Counted from the first letter of the stretch, positions 15,986 to 25,043 are shown. The stretch: 45,812 nt of DNA from Oscillospiraceae bacterium (GCA_020024615.1 JAHHTP010000012.1:1-45812), one strand, 5' to 3'. Numbers and translations are program-made. The notes: a model not told the origin generated them from the sequence alone.

Positions 15986-17989
15986 TTACTGTGTTGATTT
16001 CAATCTGCCTTTCCGATTGAAGTGAATCCACATCGCATCCATTGAGTTTGCACTTGCACGGATTTCCACATCAAAAGAAGTGATTTGCATCTTATGAACC
16101 ATCTCACCGCGGCAATAGAACGGCGTGCTGCTAACCAATGTCACATAATGTTTACCACTCGCTTGTAGATATGCCGAACCTGAAATGCCCTGCGGAAGCT
16201 CAATTCCAAAATCTGACAGTCTAATTTTACCTCTCAGCTTTTTAATTTCACTCCACTGGCTGTATTCACCATCCACCATTGACTGTACAAAGCAACTGCC
16301 CTTAAACGGTTTACGCAAAACTCTGCTTAAAATGAAACCAGCCATCAACACTGCAATCAACTCACCGATTACAATTGCAACCATCAGCCACAGTGGAATA
16401 CGCACCGTTTCTACCTTAACGGTAAAGCTGCAATACGCGCCCATTGAATCAAACGCCCCGATCGTAAACGACCCTTTGGAAACGCTGAAATCTTTCATTG
16501 ACAGGACACCGCCCGGCGTCATCTGATAGTCATCTGCCAGAAATGCCGTCGAAACAACCCGATAAGTAAGACTATCCCCTTCCCCGTCCTCGGCCATATC
16601 ACTTACATCAATTTCAAAAGAAGTTTCATTCGAAAACGGAAACAGATATATCTTTTTCGTAATTATGCCATCTTTGGTTAGATATGGCGCAGTGTTGCCC
16701 ACATTTACCATAACGGGATCCGTGGTATAGGTAAAAATCTGCCCATCAATGCCAGATGACAGATAATAAGTTCCTATTTCATCAAAGCTGTATTCTGCTG
16801 AAAAGGCGTCCTTACCTGGTGTCATCGGTACCATATCGAGCAATTTACCGGACGCATCCGATACACACAAGCTGGCAATAAAATCCTTGTAGAAATGCTT
16901 ATCAGTTACCACCTGATTGCCGTCAAAAATGGTCAGCGTATAAGTTTTGGCAGTATTGACCGGTACATCACTCTGCTGCAATAACGAAAATTCCACACGG
17001 AAATCCGAATTATACACCATATCCGCAGAAACAGATTTACCTTCTTTACCGTGTAATACAATTTTCCAGTCACCTTCAACTGGATCAACAACTTTAATCA
17101 ACGTAAAGCTTTTGGACACCGTAGACATGTTCTGAAGCTCTGCCCCAGATATTTGAGAACTGTCTGGTGATGTTAACACAATATCGGATACATTTCCACT
17201 GATAATGATATTCACTTCCTGCACACCGAATGATGGAACCGAAAATTGTCCTTCTAATACACCAGTTTCATCCCAAACCTTACTTGGAATCAGAGAATGA
17301 GTCGAAGTGCCACAAATCAGATTGTAAAAACTTTGAAATACATGCTTCAAATCTTCTGGGTGAGAAACCTCCTCAAAATTGCCGCCAGTAGCGTCTGCAA
17401 TCTGCTTTAATTCATTGGCATTGGCACTGCCATCTTCATTCAAACAGACCGTATAAACCGGAATATCCTTATCTCGCGCACGATCAATGGCATCTGCTTT
17501 CTGTGACAAAGAAAGCTGTGTTGCCTGGTACCCTTCCAAATCAGTATTACCGTCCGAAAGCAGTACAATAACCGATTTTAAGTCTTGCTTACCCTTTGCA
17601 GCTATCATATCTACTGCACCGTCCAATGCTAAGCCAATATTCGTATCGCCGTGTGGGTCAACTTCGTAATTTTCAATCGCTTTTGTAATTTCTTCTTTAT
17701 CGGAACGATTGTTAATCGGGGTCAAATCCATTGAAACTTCAATATCCTCATCAAACACAATCGTTCCTAATGTATTTCCCTGTTGGGCAAGCAGTCCGAC
17801 AAATTGATTGATCGCTTCAAATCGCAGATTCTGCGAATCAGTTGAGATCATAGAACCACTGCCGTCTACCACCAGCACCACATTATAATGATTGCCTCCC
17901 GGATTTTCTTCTGCTAATACTGGAAACGCACCAAATACAATCGTGCATACAAGCAATAAACTTAACAAAAGTGAAGTTATTTTTTTCAT
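15986..17989 (-). CDS. Secreted, membrane-anchored VWA-domain protein
   Basis: 667 residues. A signal peptide (MKKITSLLLSLLLVCTIVFG, cleavage near PVLA) is followed by a von Willebrand A domain with an intact MIDAS motif (DGSGSM, Asp42, Ser44, Ser46) and SDGNTD. Then come beta-rich extracellular modules, one membrane helix (LWLMVAIVIGELIAVLMAGF), and a cytoplasmic tail of about 110 residues. Cation-dependent protein binding at the cell surface is likely. The start at 17989 is chosen because it begins the signal peptide and has AAAGGGATGG upstream; the open frame runs to 18034. Confidence 0.85.
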   Translation of the reverse strand: MKKITSLLLSLLLVCTIVFGAFPVLAEENPGGNHYNVVLVVDGSGSMISTDSQNLRFEAINQFVGLLAQQGNTLGTIVFDEDIEVSMDLTPINNRSDKEEITKAIENYEVDPHGDTNIGLALDGAVDMIAAKGKQDLKSVIVLLSDGNTDLEGYQATQLSLSQKADAIDRARDKDIPVYTVCLNEDGSANANELKQIADATGGNFEEVSHPEDLKHVFQSFYNLICGTSTHSLIPSKVWDETGVLEGQFSVPSFGVQEVNIIISGNVSDIVLTSPDSSQISGAELQNMSTVSKSFTLIKVVDPVEGDWKIVLHGKEGKSVSADMVYNSDFRVEFSLLQQSDVPVNTAKTYTLTIFDGNQVVTDKHFYKDFIASLCVSDASGKLLDMVPMTPGKDAFSAEYSFDEIGTYYLSSGIDGQIFTYTTDPVMVNVGNTAPYLTKDGIITKKIYLFPFSNETSFEIDVSDMAEDGEGDSLTYRVVSTAFLADDYQMTPGGVLSMKDFSVSKGSFTIGAFDSMGAYCSFTVKVETVRIPLWLMVAIVIGELIAVLMAGFILSRVLRKPFKGSCFVQSMVDGEYSQWSEIKKLRGKIRLSDFGIELPQGISGSAYLQASGKHYVTLVSSTPFYCRGEMVHKMQITSFDVEIRASANSMDAMWIHFNRKGRLKSTQ

Positions 17990-18059
17990 ATTCCATCCCT
18001 TTCTTTCCCTGTTTTCAGATGTCTTAGCAGTCATATCACAAAATATTTTCTCATTTTCT

Positions 18060-18088
18060 ATTGTACCGTTTCCCTACTGCTTTGTCAA
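18060..18088 (-). promoter_or_regulatory. Promoter of the VWA gene
   Basis: Minus-strand TTGACA (18083-18088), 17-base spacer, TACAAT (18060-18065). Confidence 0.78.
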
Positions 18089-18163
18089 CAAGTTTGAAAT
18101 AATATTCCTGTATTTTGCACAATTTGTCAACAACTTGTCAAGAAATGAAAAGATTGTTTCAAA

Positions 18164-18192
18164 TTGACAAAGCATATATTTTATGTTATAAT
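18164..18192 (+). promoter_or_regulatory. Promoter of the thiT-tenA operon
   Basis: TTGACA (18164-18169), 17-base spacer, TATAAT (18187-18192), immediately upstream of the TPP riboswitch. Confidence 0.9.
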
Positions 18193-18204
18193 AATGCCGT
18201 ACAA

Positions 18205-18296
18205 TTTACAGGGGAGCTTGTTTTGACAGGCTGAGAGGAAGAATTCATCTTCGACCCATAACCTGATGCGGATAATGCCGCCGTAGGGAGTAAGAA
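18205..18296 (+). promoter_or_regulatory. TPP riboswitch (THI element)
   Basis: The conserved cores are present in order: ACAGGGGAGC, CTGAGAGGAAG, CGACCCATAACCTGAT, and GCGGATAATGCCGCCGTAGG followed by GAGT. The aptamer is followed by a terminator, so thiamine diphosphate should shut off transcription of thiT-tenA. Confidence 0.97.
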
Positions 18297-18311
18297 AATC
18301 TTGCTTATAAC

Positions 18312-18351
18312 ACGGGAGTATTGCCACATTTAGGTGATACTCCCGTTTTTT
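18312..18351 (+). terminator. Riboswitch expression-platform terminator
   Basis: ACGGGAGTAT pairs with ATACTCCCGT and is followed by TTTTTTG. Confidence 0.9.
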
Positions 18352-18430
18352 GTATCCATCCACCCGCGGCAGATTGGGGGCACCACCTTGTGTCGCAATT
18401 ACAAAATTAGTGCAAGTAAAGGAGATTCTC

Positions 18431-18502
18431 ATGAACACTGCATTAACAGGGAAAAATTTCCCAGGCGCTGACTCTTACGCAAAGGCGGTACTGTTATGTT
18501 AG
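18431..18502 (+). CDS. 23-residue upstream ORF overlapping thiT
   Basis: ATG at 18431 has AAAGGAG nine bases upstream, a better ribosome site than thiT itself. The frame encodes a peptide starting MNTALTGKNFPGAD and stops with TAG at 18500-18502, seven bases inside the thiT frame. The overlap (ATGTTAG) implies coupled translation. The coding sequence contains a small perfect hairpin (GGGAAA/TTTCCC). A leader peptide is one reading; a remnant of a longer gene is another. Confidence 0.5.
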   Translation: MNTALTGKNFPGADSYAKAVLLC

Positions 18503-19107
18503 CCTACATCATCACCGCTGTATTCATCCTCTGCTACATGGGCATTACGCTCTGGCAATGCAGAGGCGTGAAGCTTACCATCAAGGCACAGGCTTTATGT
18601 GGATTGTCAAGCGCATTGACCATCGCATTAACCTTTGTCTACATCCCGCTTCCGACCGGTTCGGCATTCTACATCGGTGCAATCATTCCGTTGATGTTGC
18701 TTGCCATCTGCTATGACTACCGGCTGGCATTCATCTCCGGTTTTGTCACCTCAGTGCTGGTGATATTTGTGGTCCCAGGCTGGGTTCCGGTACATTGGGC
18801 ACAATTCGTCGTGGAATACCTGCCGTATTTCAGCTGTTTAGGGTATGCTGGCATCTTCGGTTCTGACAGCAAAAAGAAGCTGCTGGGTGGTATCGGCATT
18901 GCTGTTCTGCTGCGAATCACCTGCCGTGTATTATCTGGTATTCTGTTCTTTTCGCAAGATGCATGGGAAGGCTTTAACAGTGTGACATATAGTCTGCTCT
19001 TTAATCTTTCATCCTGCATTCCGGAAGCAATCGTTGCAGCAGTTGTCATGCTCGCATTACCGATTAACAGTGTTAAAAAAGCTTTGCACACAGGAGGTAC
19101 CGTATGA
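18496..19107 (+). CDS. thiT: Thiamine ECF transporter S component
   Basis: A 203-residue, six-helix membrane protein of the Thia_YuaJ family, which binds thiamine and works with a shared EcfAA'T energising module encoded elsewhere. GWVPVHWAQFVVEYLPYF contains the substrate-binding region typical of ThiT. Regulation by the TPP riboswitch upstream and overlap with tenA strongly support the assignment. Confidence 0.9.
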   Translation: MLAYIITAVFILCYMGITLWQCRGVKLTIKAQALCGLSSALTIALTFVYIPLPTGSAFYIGAIIPLMLLAICYDYRLAFISGFVTSVLVIFVVPGWVPVHWAQFVVEYLPYFSCLGYAGIFGSDSKKKLLGGIGIAVLLRITCRVLSGILFFSQDAWEGFNSVTYSLLFNLSSCIPEAIVAAVVMLALPINSVKKALHTGGTV

Positions 19108-19772
19108 GTTTTATCAGAGAATGTATTAACCGCTCCCTGCCAATTTGGGAAAGCTGTCTGAAAACCGAATTTTTAACCAAACTGCAAAATGGCAGTTTAT
19201 CCGAAGACTGCTTTAAAGGTTATATGGTGGATGACAGCCTGTATCTGCGAGAATATGCCAAAGTGTTTGCCTATGGTCTGCTGCTCTCCCAAAATATGGA
19301 GGAGATGAAAATTTTCTATTCTTTTCTTGCCTCGGTCAATGAGGGAGAAGGCTCTACCCGTCTGCGGTATTTAAAACACTATGGTTTAAAGGATGCAGAT
19401 GTACAAAAACTGCCGCTACGACCACAGAATCAGGCTTATATCAACACCATGCATGAGGCATCCAAAAAAGCGCATAGCATTGCTATCCCGCTGATTGCCT
19501 CCCTGCCGTGTACCTTAAGCTATGGATTTATCTTTGCCAAAATTGCCAAGGAATGTCCGCAGCTGCAAAACACGATATTTGCAGATTTCTTAAATGACTA
19601 TGCAGACCAAAGTTATGCCGATGTCTGCGAAGTGTGGATTCATGCCGCTGAAAAGGCCTGTGCGAATTTAACAGAATCGGAAAAACAGTACTGCTTTGAT
19701 CTGTTCTATGCCTGCTCCAAACATGAATATGAATTCTGGCAAATGAGTGCATTACCAAGAACGGATATTTAA
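19104..19772 (+). CDS. tenA: Thiaminase II / aminopyrimidine aminohydrolase
   Basis: TenA hydrolyses aminopyrimidine degradation products of thiamine for salvage. Asp44 (MVDDSLYL), catalytic Cys136 (SLPCTLSYG) and a C-terminal Glu in HEYEFW fit the family, and the length (222) is normal. The ATG overlaps the end of thiT by four bases (ATGA), so the two are cotranslated. Together they form a thiamine uptake and salvage operon. Confidence 0.93.
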   Translation: MSFIRECINRSLPIWESCLKTEFLTKLQNGSLSEDCFKGYMVDDSLYLREYAKVFAYGLLLSQNMEEMKIFYSFLASVNEGEGSTRLRYLKHYGLKDADVQKLPLRPQNQAYINTMHEASKKAHSIAIPLIASLPCTLSYGFIFAKIAKECPQLQNTIFADFLNDYADQSYADVCEVWIHAAEKACANLTESEKQYCFDLFYACSKHEYEFWQMSALPRTDI

Positions 19773-19881
19773 ATAAAAAAGGATTACCCTTTTACGCATA
19801 CACCAGATAAGGAAGTTATTGAGAAAACACGAAAACGCTTTCATCCGGTAATGCCCAGCTGATTTACACTTAACCATCTGT

Positions 19882-19916
19882 CAGGGGTGATCCTTCGGGA
19901 TTGCCCCTGTTTTTAT
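19882..19916 (+). terminator. Terminator of thiT-tenA
   Basis: CAGGGGTGATCC-TTCG-GGATTGCCCCTG is a strong stem with a UUCG tetraloop, followed by TTTTT. 19773-19881 has no recognisable gene. Confidence 0.88.
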
Positions 19917-19936
19917 CTGACGGGTGGGGAAAGAAT

Positions 19937-19970
19937 AAAAGCTCTGCCTTTTGACGTCACAGAGCTTTTT
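19937..19970 (+). terminator. Second terminator-like hairpin
   Basis: AAAAGCTCTG pairs with CAGAGCTTTT around a 13-base loop, with T-runs in both directions. It may insulate the APH gene. Confidence 0.7.
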
Positions 19971-20028
19971 AGAGGAGAATCCCTAACCATTTTCAAAAAA
20001 AGGAAAGCACACGGCTCCTAAAAAATTG

Positions 20029-20057
20029 TTGGCAAATTCAACTAGGTATGATATAAT
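20029..20057 (+). promoter_or_regulatory. Promoter of the APH-family gene
   Basis: TTGGCA (20029-20034), 17-base spacer, TATAAT (20052-20057). Confidence 0.75.
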
Positions 20058-20127
20058 ATTGAAAAAGTAAAGTGGTAGATTTATTAAAATATTTCTAACA
20101 AATTAGTCTATTGGAGGGAGCGTATAA

Positions 20128-21003
20128 ATGATTTTTTTAACAAAAGAACCTATAAGCAAAGGCTGGTCAAATGATAAAAAATACTGTGTCACTGATGAAC
20201 ATGGAAAAAAATATCTTCTACGCATTTCCAATATTGCACAGCATGACATGAAACAATCTGAATTCAATATGATGAAGCAAGTGGCTGCGCTGGGAGTTCC
20301 GATGTGCCTTCCAATTGAGTTTGGTGTTTGTGCGGATGGGGTATATTCCATACAGAGTTGGATTGACGGCGATGATGCGGAAGAAGTTATTCTCACATTT
20401 TCAGATACTAATCAATATTACTATGGCTTTGAAGCTGGTCTAATACTTAAAAAAATTCATTCCGTACCTGCTCCGGAGACACAAGAAGATTGGGAAATTT
20501 GGTTCAATCGAAAGATGAATTATAAAATTCAAAAGTACAAGGAATGCCCCATTAAATATGAAAACGGGCAGGCTTTTATTGATTATATTAACGAAAATCG
20601 TCATCTGCTAAAGAACAGGCCCCAGGTTTATCAGCATGGAGATTATCATATCGGTAATATGATGATTGATCGAAATGGCAGTCTTTATATTATAGATTTT
20701 GACCGCAACGATTATGGTGATCCATGGGAAGAATTTAACCGTATTGTCTGGGCAGCCCAAAAATCTCCTTTCTTTGCAACCGGCATGGTAAATGGATATT
20801 TTAATAATCATGTTCCTACAGAATTTTGGAAACTCCTTGCACTGTATATCAGCAGTAATACACTGTCTTCTGTTCCCTGGGCAATTCCGTTTGGGCAGCA
20901 AAAAATAGAGGGAATGATTCATCAGGCAAAAGATATATTATCCTGGTATGATAATATGAGGAATCCTATACCGACTTGGTACCGCAAAAATTTCCGATTA
21001 TAA
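20128..21003 (+). CDS. Aminoglycoside phosphotransferase (APH) family kinase
   Basis: A 291-residue kinase of the APH/choline-kinase fold. The catalytic loop is HGDYHIGNM (His170-Asp172-Asn177) and the metal-binding segment is IIDFDR (Asp190, Asp192); KKYLLRIS carries the probable ATP-binding Lys. Such proteins phosphorylate aminoglycosides, macrolides or metabolites such as choline and homoserine, so a resistance role is only possible. GGAGG precedes the ATG. It stands alone with its own promoter at the edge of a decayed region, which suggests acquisition. Confidence 0.82.
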   Translation: MIFLTKEPISKGWSNDKKYCVTDEHGKKYLLRISNIAQHDMKQSEFNMMKQVAALGVPMCLPIEFGVCADGVYSIQSWIDGDDAEEVILTFSDTNQYYYGFEAGLILKKIHSVPAPETQEDWEIWFNRKMNYKIQKYKECPIKYENGQAFIDYINENRHLLKNRPQVYQHGDYHIGNMMIDRNGSLYIIDFDRNDYGDPWEEFNRIVWAAQKSPFFATGMVNGYFNNHVPTEFWKLLALYISSNTLSSVPWAIPFGQQKIEGMIHQAKDILSWYDNMRNPIPTWYRKNFRL

Positions 21004-21432
21004 TAATACGAATAGACATCACAAAGTTATTCCAGCAAGGAAAATTAAAGAAGCAAAGCAGTACTAACAGAAAAGACCCTGAGATTTTTTCTAAACGGTT
21101 ATCCTTGTACTATTGAACAAAGATAAGCAAGAAATAAAGGTTAACTGTTCGACCTATTCCAATATTTATAACACTGAGGGAATCAAAATTCACGGTCATA
21201 AGGGAAACGAGTATAGAATTTGAAAGAATAAAAAGCAGAGAACGGTTTTAAGGAGAAAGCATCTGTATCAGCTTGGCGAGCATACTGTTTATACTCCCAA
21301 GCGTCATATAAACGGTGCAATCGTCAGGAACGCACTCCTGAAACCTCCCGGAAAAAGTGTATAAAGTAAAAAGAAGATACGGTACAGCTTCCTTATGGGG
21401 CGTACCCATATGGATAATCCTTCTTTTTATAT
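21004..21432. other. Decayed noncoding region
   Basis: No intact gene. Short plus-strand frames read like protein fragments (for example one ending EGIKIHGHKGNEYRI at about 21220, and one with LGEHTVYTPKRHINGAIV at about 21270-21360), interrupted by stops. I do not recognise their families. Confidence 0.4.
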
Positions 21433-21660
21433 TTAACTTCCTGAAACCGCTTTACTGCGATATTCTTGTGGTGTCATATCCATTTTTAAAGCTACAATTA
21501 AAAAAGCGCAGCGATTTAATCGCTGTCATAGGCGCATTCTAAAATGGTGGAATCCATATTTGTCAGCAAATAGTAGACTTTATTAACACGATACCGATTG
21601 ACAAAGAGGTATTAAATGCAAGATATTTTCCCAGATGTATAGCTAAGGAATATTGAAAAT
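21433..21660 (-). pseudogene. AraC-family regulator remnant (C-terminal HTH)
   Basis: Read on the minus strand with frame changes, this matches the C-terminal half of AraC/XylS HTH regions: VNRYRVNKVYYLLTNMDS, TILECAYDS, RFFNCSFK, then MDMTPQEYRSKA before a TAA at 21433-21435. At least two frameshifts break it and the N-terminus is missing. The nearby altronate dehydratase scrap suggests a lost sugar-acid utilisation locus. Confidence 0.6.
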
Positions 21661-21690
21661 AAAGGTACAGAAAATACTGTACTCGATATA

Positions 21691-21984
21691 TTATAATTCT
21701 TTTATCATTTCACGCAGTTCTTCTAATAAAAACCGTTCATCCACCAGTAAATCATATACTGCATCCTCCGAAAGAACGCCGCGTTTTAAATCGTGTGGGA
21801 TTTTTCCAGCGTTATCATCCGCAACATCCTGCTGCCAAAGTGAGCTGGTGTAATATTCGGTTAATTCTCGAATCGAACTTGATACATGCTGATACTGCTC
21901 TATCGCCTGTAAAAAATCCTGCAATGCTTTTTCAGCCTGATCCAATTTTTCTTCCATACATTGAATACGTTCTATCTGATTCAT
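21691..21984 (-). CDS. DUF4298 domain protein
   Basis: 97 residues, starting MNQIERIQCMEEKLDQAEKA and mostly coiled-coil, ending in a stretch of Leu and Glu. The composition and the DDNAGKIPHDLKRGVLSEDAVYDLL segment fit DUF4298, a small clostridial and lactobacillal family of unknown function. It is intact and flanked by pseudogenes on both sides. Confidence 0.75.
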   Translation of the reverse strand: MNQIERIQCMEEKLDQAEKALQDFLQAIEQYQHVSSSIRELTEYYTSSLWQQDVADDNAGKIPHDLKRGVLSEDAVYDLLVDERFLLEELREMIKEL

Positions 21985-22013
21985 AATATTTCACCTTTAT
22001 TATTAATAATTAA

Positions 22014-22250
22014 CCATTTGGCGCACCTGCTCCGACCATAAGACTCTCGACCAATACACCGTTTGCCATGCAGAAAAAATCCCAGATTGACTTCAATGCA
22101 GGTGTAGTAGCAGACGGAACTCGCACGCTGGAGGAAGCCACGGATGATCTCATGCAGTTTGTGCTAAAGATTGCATCCGGAAACCAAACCAGAACAGAGG
22201 AAAAGGAATTCCGTAAAATCTCCATATTCAAAGACAGTGTCACCTTATAA
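22014..22250 (+). pseudogene. uxaA: Altronate dehydratase C-terminal fragment
   Basis: An in-frame stop (TAA 22011-22013) is followed by a frame reading FGAPAPTIRLSTNT, IDFNAGVVADG and ending EFRKISIFKDSVTL. This is the conserved C-terminus of UxaA-type altronate/galactarate dehydratases. About 80 of roughly 490 residues remain, so the gene is dead. Confidence 0.75.
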
Positions 22251-22387
22251 ATGCAAAAAAGTGCCAGAAAAACCTGTATTTACAAGCCTTTCGGGTTTTC
22301 ATTATTTTAATACAAAGAAGAGAAGCAGAGAGTATTCTTAATCTGCCACACATCTTGTACAGTTATACCCATAATAGTAAGGCATCT

Positions 22388-22936
22388 TTACAAATTCACG
22401 GTAAGTTCTAAATAGCGATCATCTTCTGCATCAATAAAAGACTCAACTATTTCATTAGCATCAACACAGCCCATTTTAAGATAAAATGCAATCGTCTCTA
22501 CTGACGGTATTGCAGATATAAATAGTTTTTCTGCGCCGAGTTTTATTGCGTGTTTACGAGCTTCTTGCAAAAGCAGACTTCCAATTCCATTCCGTTTCCA
22601 ATTATCATCAACAAAAAGCATAGTCAAATTTGCATACTTGGCTGAATTACCAGATACCATACCGTCTACACAACAAAACCCTATCAAATGTTCGTAGCAA
22701 AAGGCTCCAAGTGTAATACCTCCGCGTTCAATCTGCTGACACATATATTTAGCAATCCAACTTTTCTTTTCGGTGTTCCACTCACGAAGGATAGATGCAT
22801 TTGTAAGCTCCCAGACTTCGTTCTTCTTCACCCATTTTTTTGTAATCTTTTGATAATGAACAAAGTTTTCAAGAAGTCCTGGGGTAATATCTGCAATATT
22901 CAGTTGTTTTACCTCAAATTTCTTTAATTGCTCCAT
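22388..22936 (-). CDS. GNAT-family N-acetyltransferase
   Basis: 182 residues from the chosen start. The acetyl-CoA binding motif A is VDDNWKRNGIGSLLLQEA (R-x-x-G-I-G), followed by AIKLGAEKLFISA and VETIAFYLKMGC, the usual GNAT C-terminal strand and helix. Substrate unknown. The open frame continues 42 codons upstream, but those codons are the end of a recombinase/rlmD-like tail fused at this junction; AGGA seven bases before the ATG at 22936 supports this start. Confidence 0.82.
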   Translation of the reverse strand: MEQLKKFEVKQLNIADITPGLLENFVHYQKITKKWVKKNEVWELTNASILREWNTEKKSWIAKYMCQQIERGGITLGAFCYEHLIGFCCVDGMVSGNSAKYANLTMLFVDDNWKRNGIGSLLLQEARKHAIKLGAEKLFISAIPSVETIAFYLKMGCVDANEIVESFIDAEDDRYLELTVNL

Positions 22937-22969
22937 ATACTTCCTACTCCTATCACTTGTAAAATACTC

Positions 22970-23078
22970 TAACATTCCCAAATATTTTAGCGCATTCACA
23001 ATAGCTTTTTCCTCAATATGCTGTGTTGACTTAGAGTTTGGACAATAGACATACTGTCTCAACGGTAGTACCGTTTTC
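22970..23078 (-). pseudogene. rlmD/recombinase tail fragment, copy 1 (internally deleted)
   Basis: The minus strand reads TTVETVCLLSKL, then (after a one-base shift) KSTQHIE, directly joined to EKAIVNALKYLGML. The middle of the tail, present in copies 2 and 3, is missing. 23013-23047 is identical to 34714-34748. See the other tail copies at 26511 and 34462. Confidence 0.7.
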
Positions 23079-23767
23079 CCACAAAAGTTTCCTTATCTCC
23101 CGTCCATCACGATAAATCGAAAAATTAAGCTCTATCGACCTCAAAATCCTATCCGATGTACCATTGGGGTATATCTGAATTTCTTTAAATCAGATAGGAA
23201 ACAAGGTTTTTCTTTTCCTCGTTACTTATTATAGCATAAAGTTTGCTAAAGTTCTCCACAATTCTGTAAACATTCTCCAGAGTAGTGGCTTCCATTTCAA
23301 CCGCCCTGTCTGGCTTTTTCCCTACGTCCATTCATTGTCTTGCTCAATAATATTTTCTCTCTCGATTTCCGCAACAGCAGAAAGAACAGAGATCATCAAT
23401 TTGCCGGAATCCTTGGAGGAATCAATGCCATCCCCCACACAAATCAGATTCACGCCAAAATCCTGCATAAGCTGTAAGGAATTGAGAACATCAGCCGCAT
23501 TTCTGCCAAAGCGGGACAGCTTGAACACTAGCACAAAAGAAATATCATCTTTCCCTTCCTGAATGTCATTCAACATCCGCTGGAACTCCAACCATCCCTG
23601 AATGTTTTACCGGAAAAGCCCTCATCGGAATACTCCCTAACAATGGTCATATCCTTGTACTCGGCGTACTTCCGAAGCTTGTCTTTCTGGGCATCCAGGC
23701 TGTATCCATCTACCTGAATGGAAGTAGACACTCTTGTATAGAGATAGCACTTAGTCCATTTTTTCAT
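23079..23767 (-). pseudogene. Large serine recombinase, broken
   Basis: The resolvase domain starts at 23767 with the catalytic Ser in YLYTRVSTSIQVDGYSLDAQ, but is frameshifted near 23580 and resumes as EFQRMLNDIQEGKDD.. through VFKLSRFGRNAADVL and AVAEIEREN. It then jumps, by deletion of the central recombinase and zinc-ribbon segments, to ENVYRIVENFSKLYAIISNEE and a C-terminal beta region with further stops. It cannot be active. GGAGT lies before the ATG, and the small HTH gene overlaps its start. Confidence 0.85.
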
Positions 23768-23957
23768 GGCTGGAACTCCTTTCTTCGATGCGGTCTGTCT
23801 CTGCCAGTGTTTTTATCAATCCCTCATTACGGATGTAATACTCCAAAAGGCGCAAGACATACGCCGATGCATGGTGGTGATCCAATTCCCATTCTGTCAC
23901 CGTCCGATAGGGGATATTAAAAAATTTGCAAAAGTCTTTACGGTTCATACCGGTCAT
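23751..23957 (-). CDS. Small XRE-like HTH protein next to the recombinase
   Basis: 68 residues containing a short helix-turn-helix (NRKDFCKFFNIPYRTVTEWE) followed by LRLLEYYIRNEG. Such proteins commonly precede serine recombinases in clostridial mobilizable elements and may regulate them. It overlaps the recombinase start by 17 bases. It is intact although its neighbours are broken. Confidence 0.65.
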   Translation of the reverse strand: MTGMNRKDFCKFFNIPYRTVTEWELDHHHASAYVLRLLEYYIRNEGLIKTLAETDRIEERSSSHEKMD

Positions 23958-24216
23958 TTCCCGCAGTTCTTTTATCTTGGTTTTGCTGGATAAACTCCAG
24001 TGCCTCCTGAAAATAAGCTTTGATCTCGGCTTTCTTCTTTCCTTGAAAGAACTCTGGCGTGGCAGTCACAAGAATTTCTACCAGCCACACACTGTCAGAC
24101 CGAGTGCGGCAACCAGCTTCCTTAATCTGCTGCTCGCCCCTATTGGATGACCCAGAGCCAAAGGGGAGTTCCCCCCCTTTTGGATTCCCCATCATTTTCT
24201 TGCAAATGGTACCCAC
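23938..24216 (-). pseudogene. MobV (Mob_Pre) relaxase fragment
   Basis: The segment AGCRTRSDSVWLVEILVTAT and PEFFQGKKKAEIKAYFQEAL matches residues 69-108 of the intact MobV at 37967-38953 (AGCQTRKDSVRVVEVLFTAS). The N-terminal tyrosine region and the HxH metal site are missing. The rest of the frame is not relaxase-like. Confidence 0.75.
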
Positions 24217-24458
24217 ATTAAAAATACAGTTTTCTTATGTTCGTACATTTCTCAAGAATACCACAAGGAAGTATGACCCTCCGTACAAAATTTTCGGATG
24301 AGCCATGCTGCCCTGTGTTGCGCTTCAAGAATGGTCCTGACCGCTGTCACACCCATTCTTTTGGCTTTCCTGTTGCGGCAGGGATTTTCAATGCACCAAA
24401 ATGATACAGCGAACAGAAAAGTGCGAACTGTTTTGCGGGTCGTGCCTTTTGGCGTCGA
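24217..24458. other. Noncoding region, possible mobilization origin
   Basis: No gene seen. It lies upstream of the MobV fragment on the same strand, where oriT is usually found in MobV elements. No clear nick-site repeat could be assigned, so this is positional inference. Confidence 0.3.
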
Positions 24459-25043
24459 TTAAACTTCTTCATACAAAGCCTCGACTGCCGAAAGCTCTTT
24501 CTGTACTTTTTCTGCAATTTCGCTTTCGATAAATTCCTGTTTGATTTTCAGAATAAACCTCACATCGGTAAACAGGTGCGTCACAGTATTAAGCAAACTG
24601 CCGATGTCCAGATTCTTGGGGTTGCTCGTTATCGAAGCATTGATTATAGTGCTTGATGAAGCGATTGTGTTAGAGATCAGCAGAATTTTGTGGCTTCTCA
24701 CTTCATAGAGTTCTTTATCTTCGCCCTCTTTTCTGAACAACCCATGAAGCAAAGAAATTATCATATCGAACAGTTTTGATACCACAAAAGAAGCTCCAAC
24801 AATCTCTGCGTCTCTTGCGAAACACAACGCATCATAATTTTCGCTGTAGAGCTTGCTTGCGAAATTTTCGTTTATGCTCGACAAAATTGGCACGGGCAGT
24901 CCCAGCTTTGTAAACTCATCAGACTTCAAATGCTGCGCTTGTGCAAAGAGTGCTGCTGGAAGATTCAAGGGATCTGCTCTCACTTCATCGTAACATTCGC
25001 TTAACATCTTCCCAAGAAAAACAACCTCTGGAGTGATTACCAT
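24459..25043 (-). CDS. C-terminal part of a split cassette protein (unknown family)
   Basis: 194 residues beginning MVITPEVVFLGKMLSEC, mostly helical, with a conserved-looking LPVPIL and hydrophobic stretches (FVVSKLFDMIISLLHGLF, ILLISNTIASSSTIINASI). The same frame stays open upstream of the ATG and reads RISRIDPVTGAKK, overlapping the end of the preceding gene. This strongly suggests that this gene and 25058-25876 were one protein of about 470 residues, split by a one-base frameshift. I do not recognise the family. It closes the three-ORF minus-strand cassette. Confidence 0.6.
   Translation of the reverse strand: MVITPEVVFLGKMLSECYDEVRADPLNLPAALFAQAQHLKSDEFTKLGLPVPILSSINENFASKLYSENYDALCFARDAEIVGASFVVSKLFDMIISLLHGLFRKEGEDKELYEVRSHKILLISNTIASSSTIINASITSNPKNLDIGSLLNTVTHLFTDVRFILKIKQEFIESEIAEKVQKELSAVEALYEEV

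Noticed and set aside
21357..21542. 61-aa plus-strand ORF with a hydrophobic stretch
   Set aside because: It overlaps the AraC remnant on the other strand, which has recognisable motifs, and has no ribosome site.
22010..22243. 77-aa minus-strand ORF
   Set aside because: It is the antisense of the altronate dehydratase fragment, which matches a known family on the plus strand.
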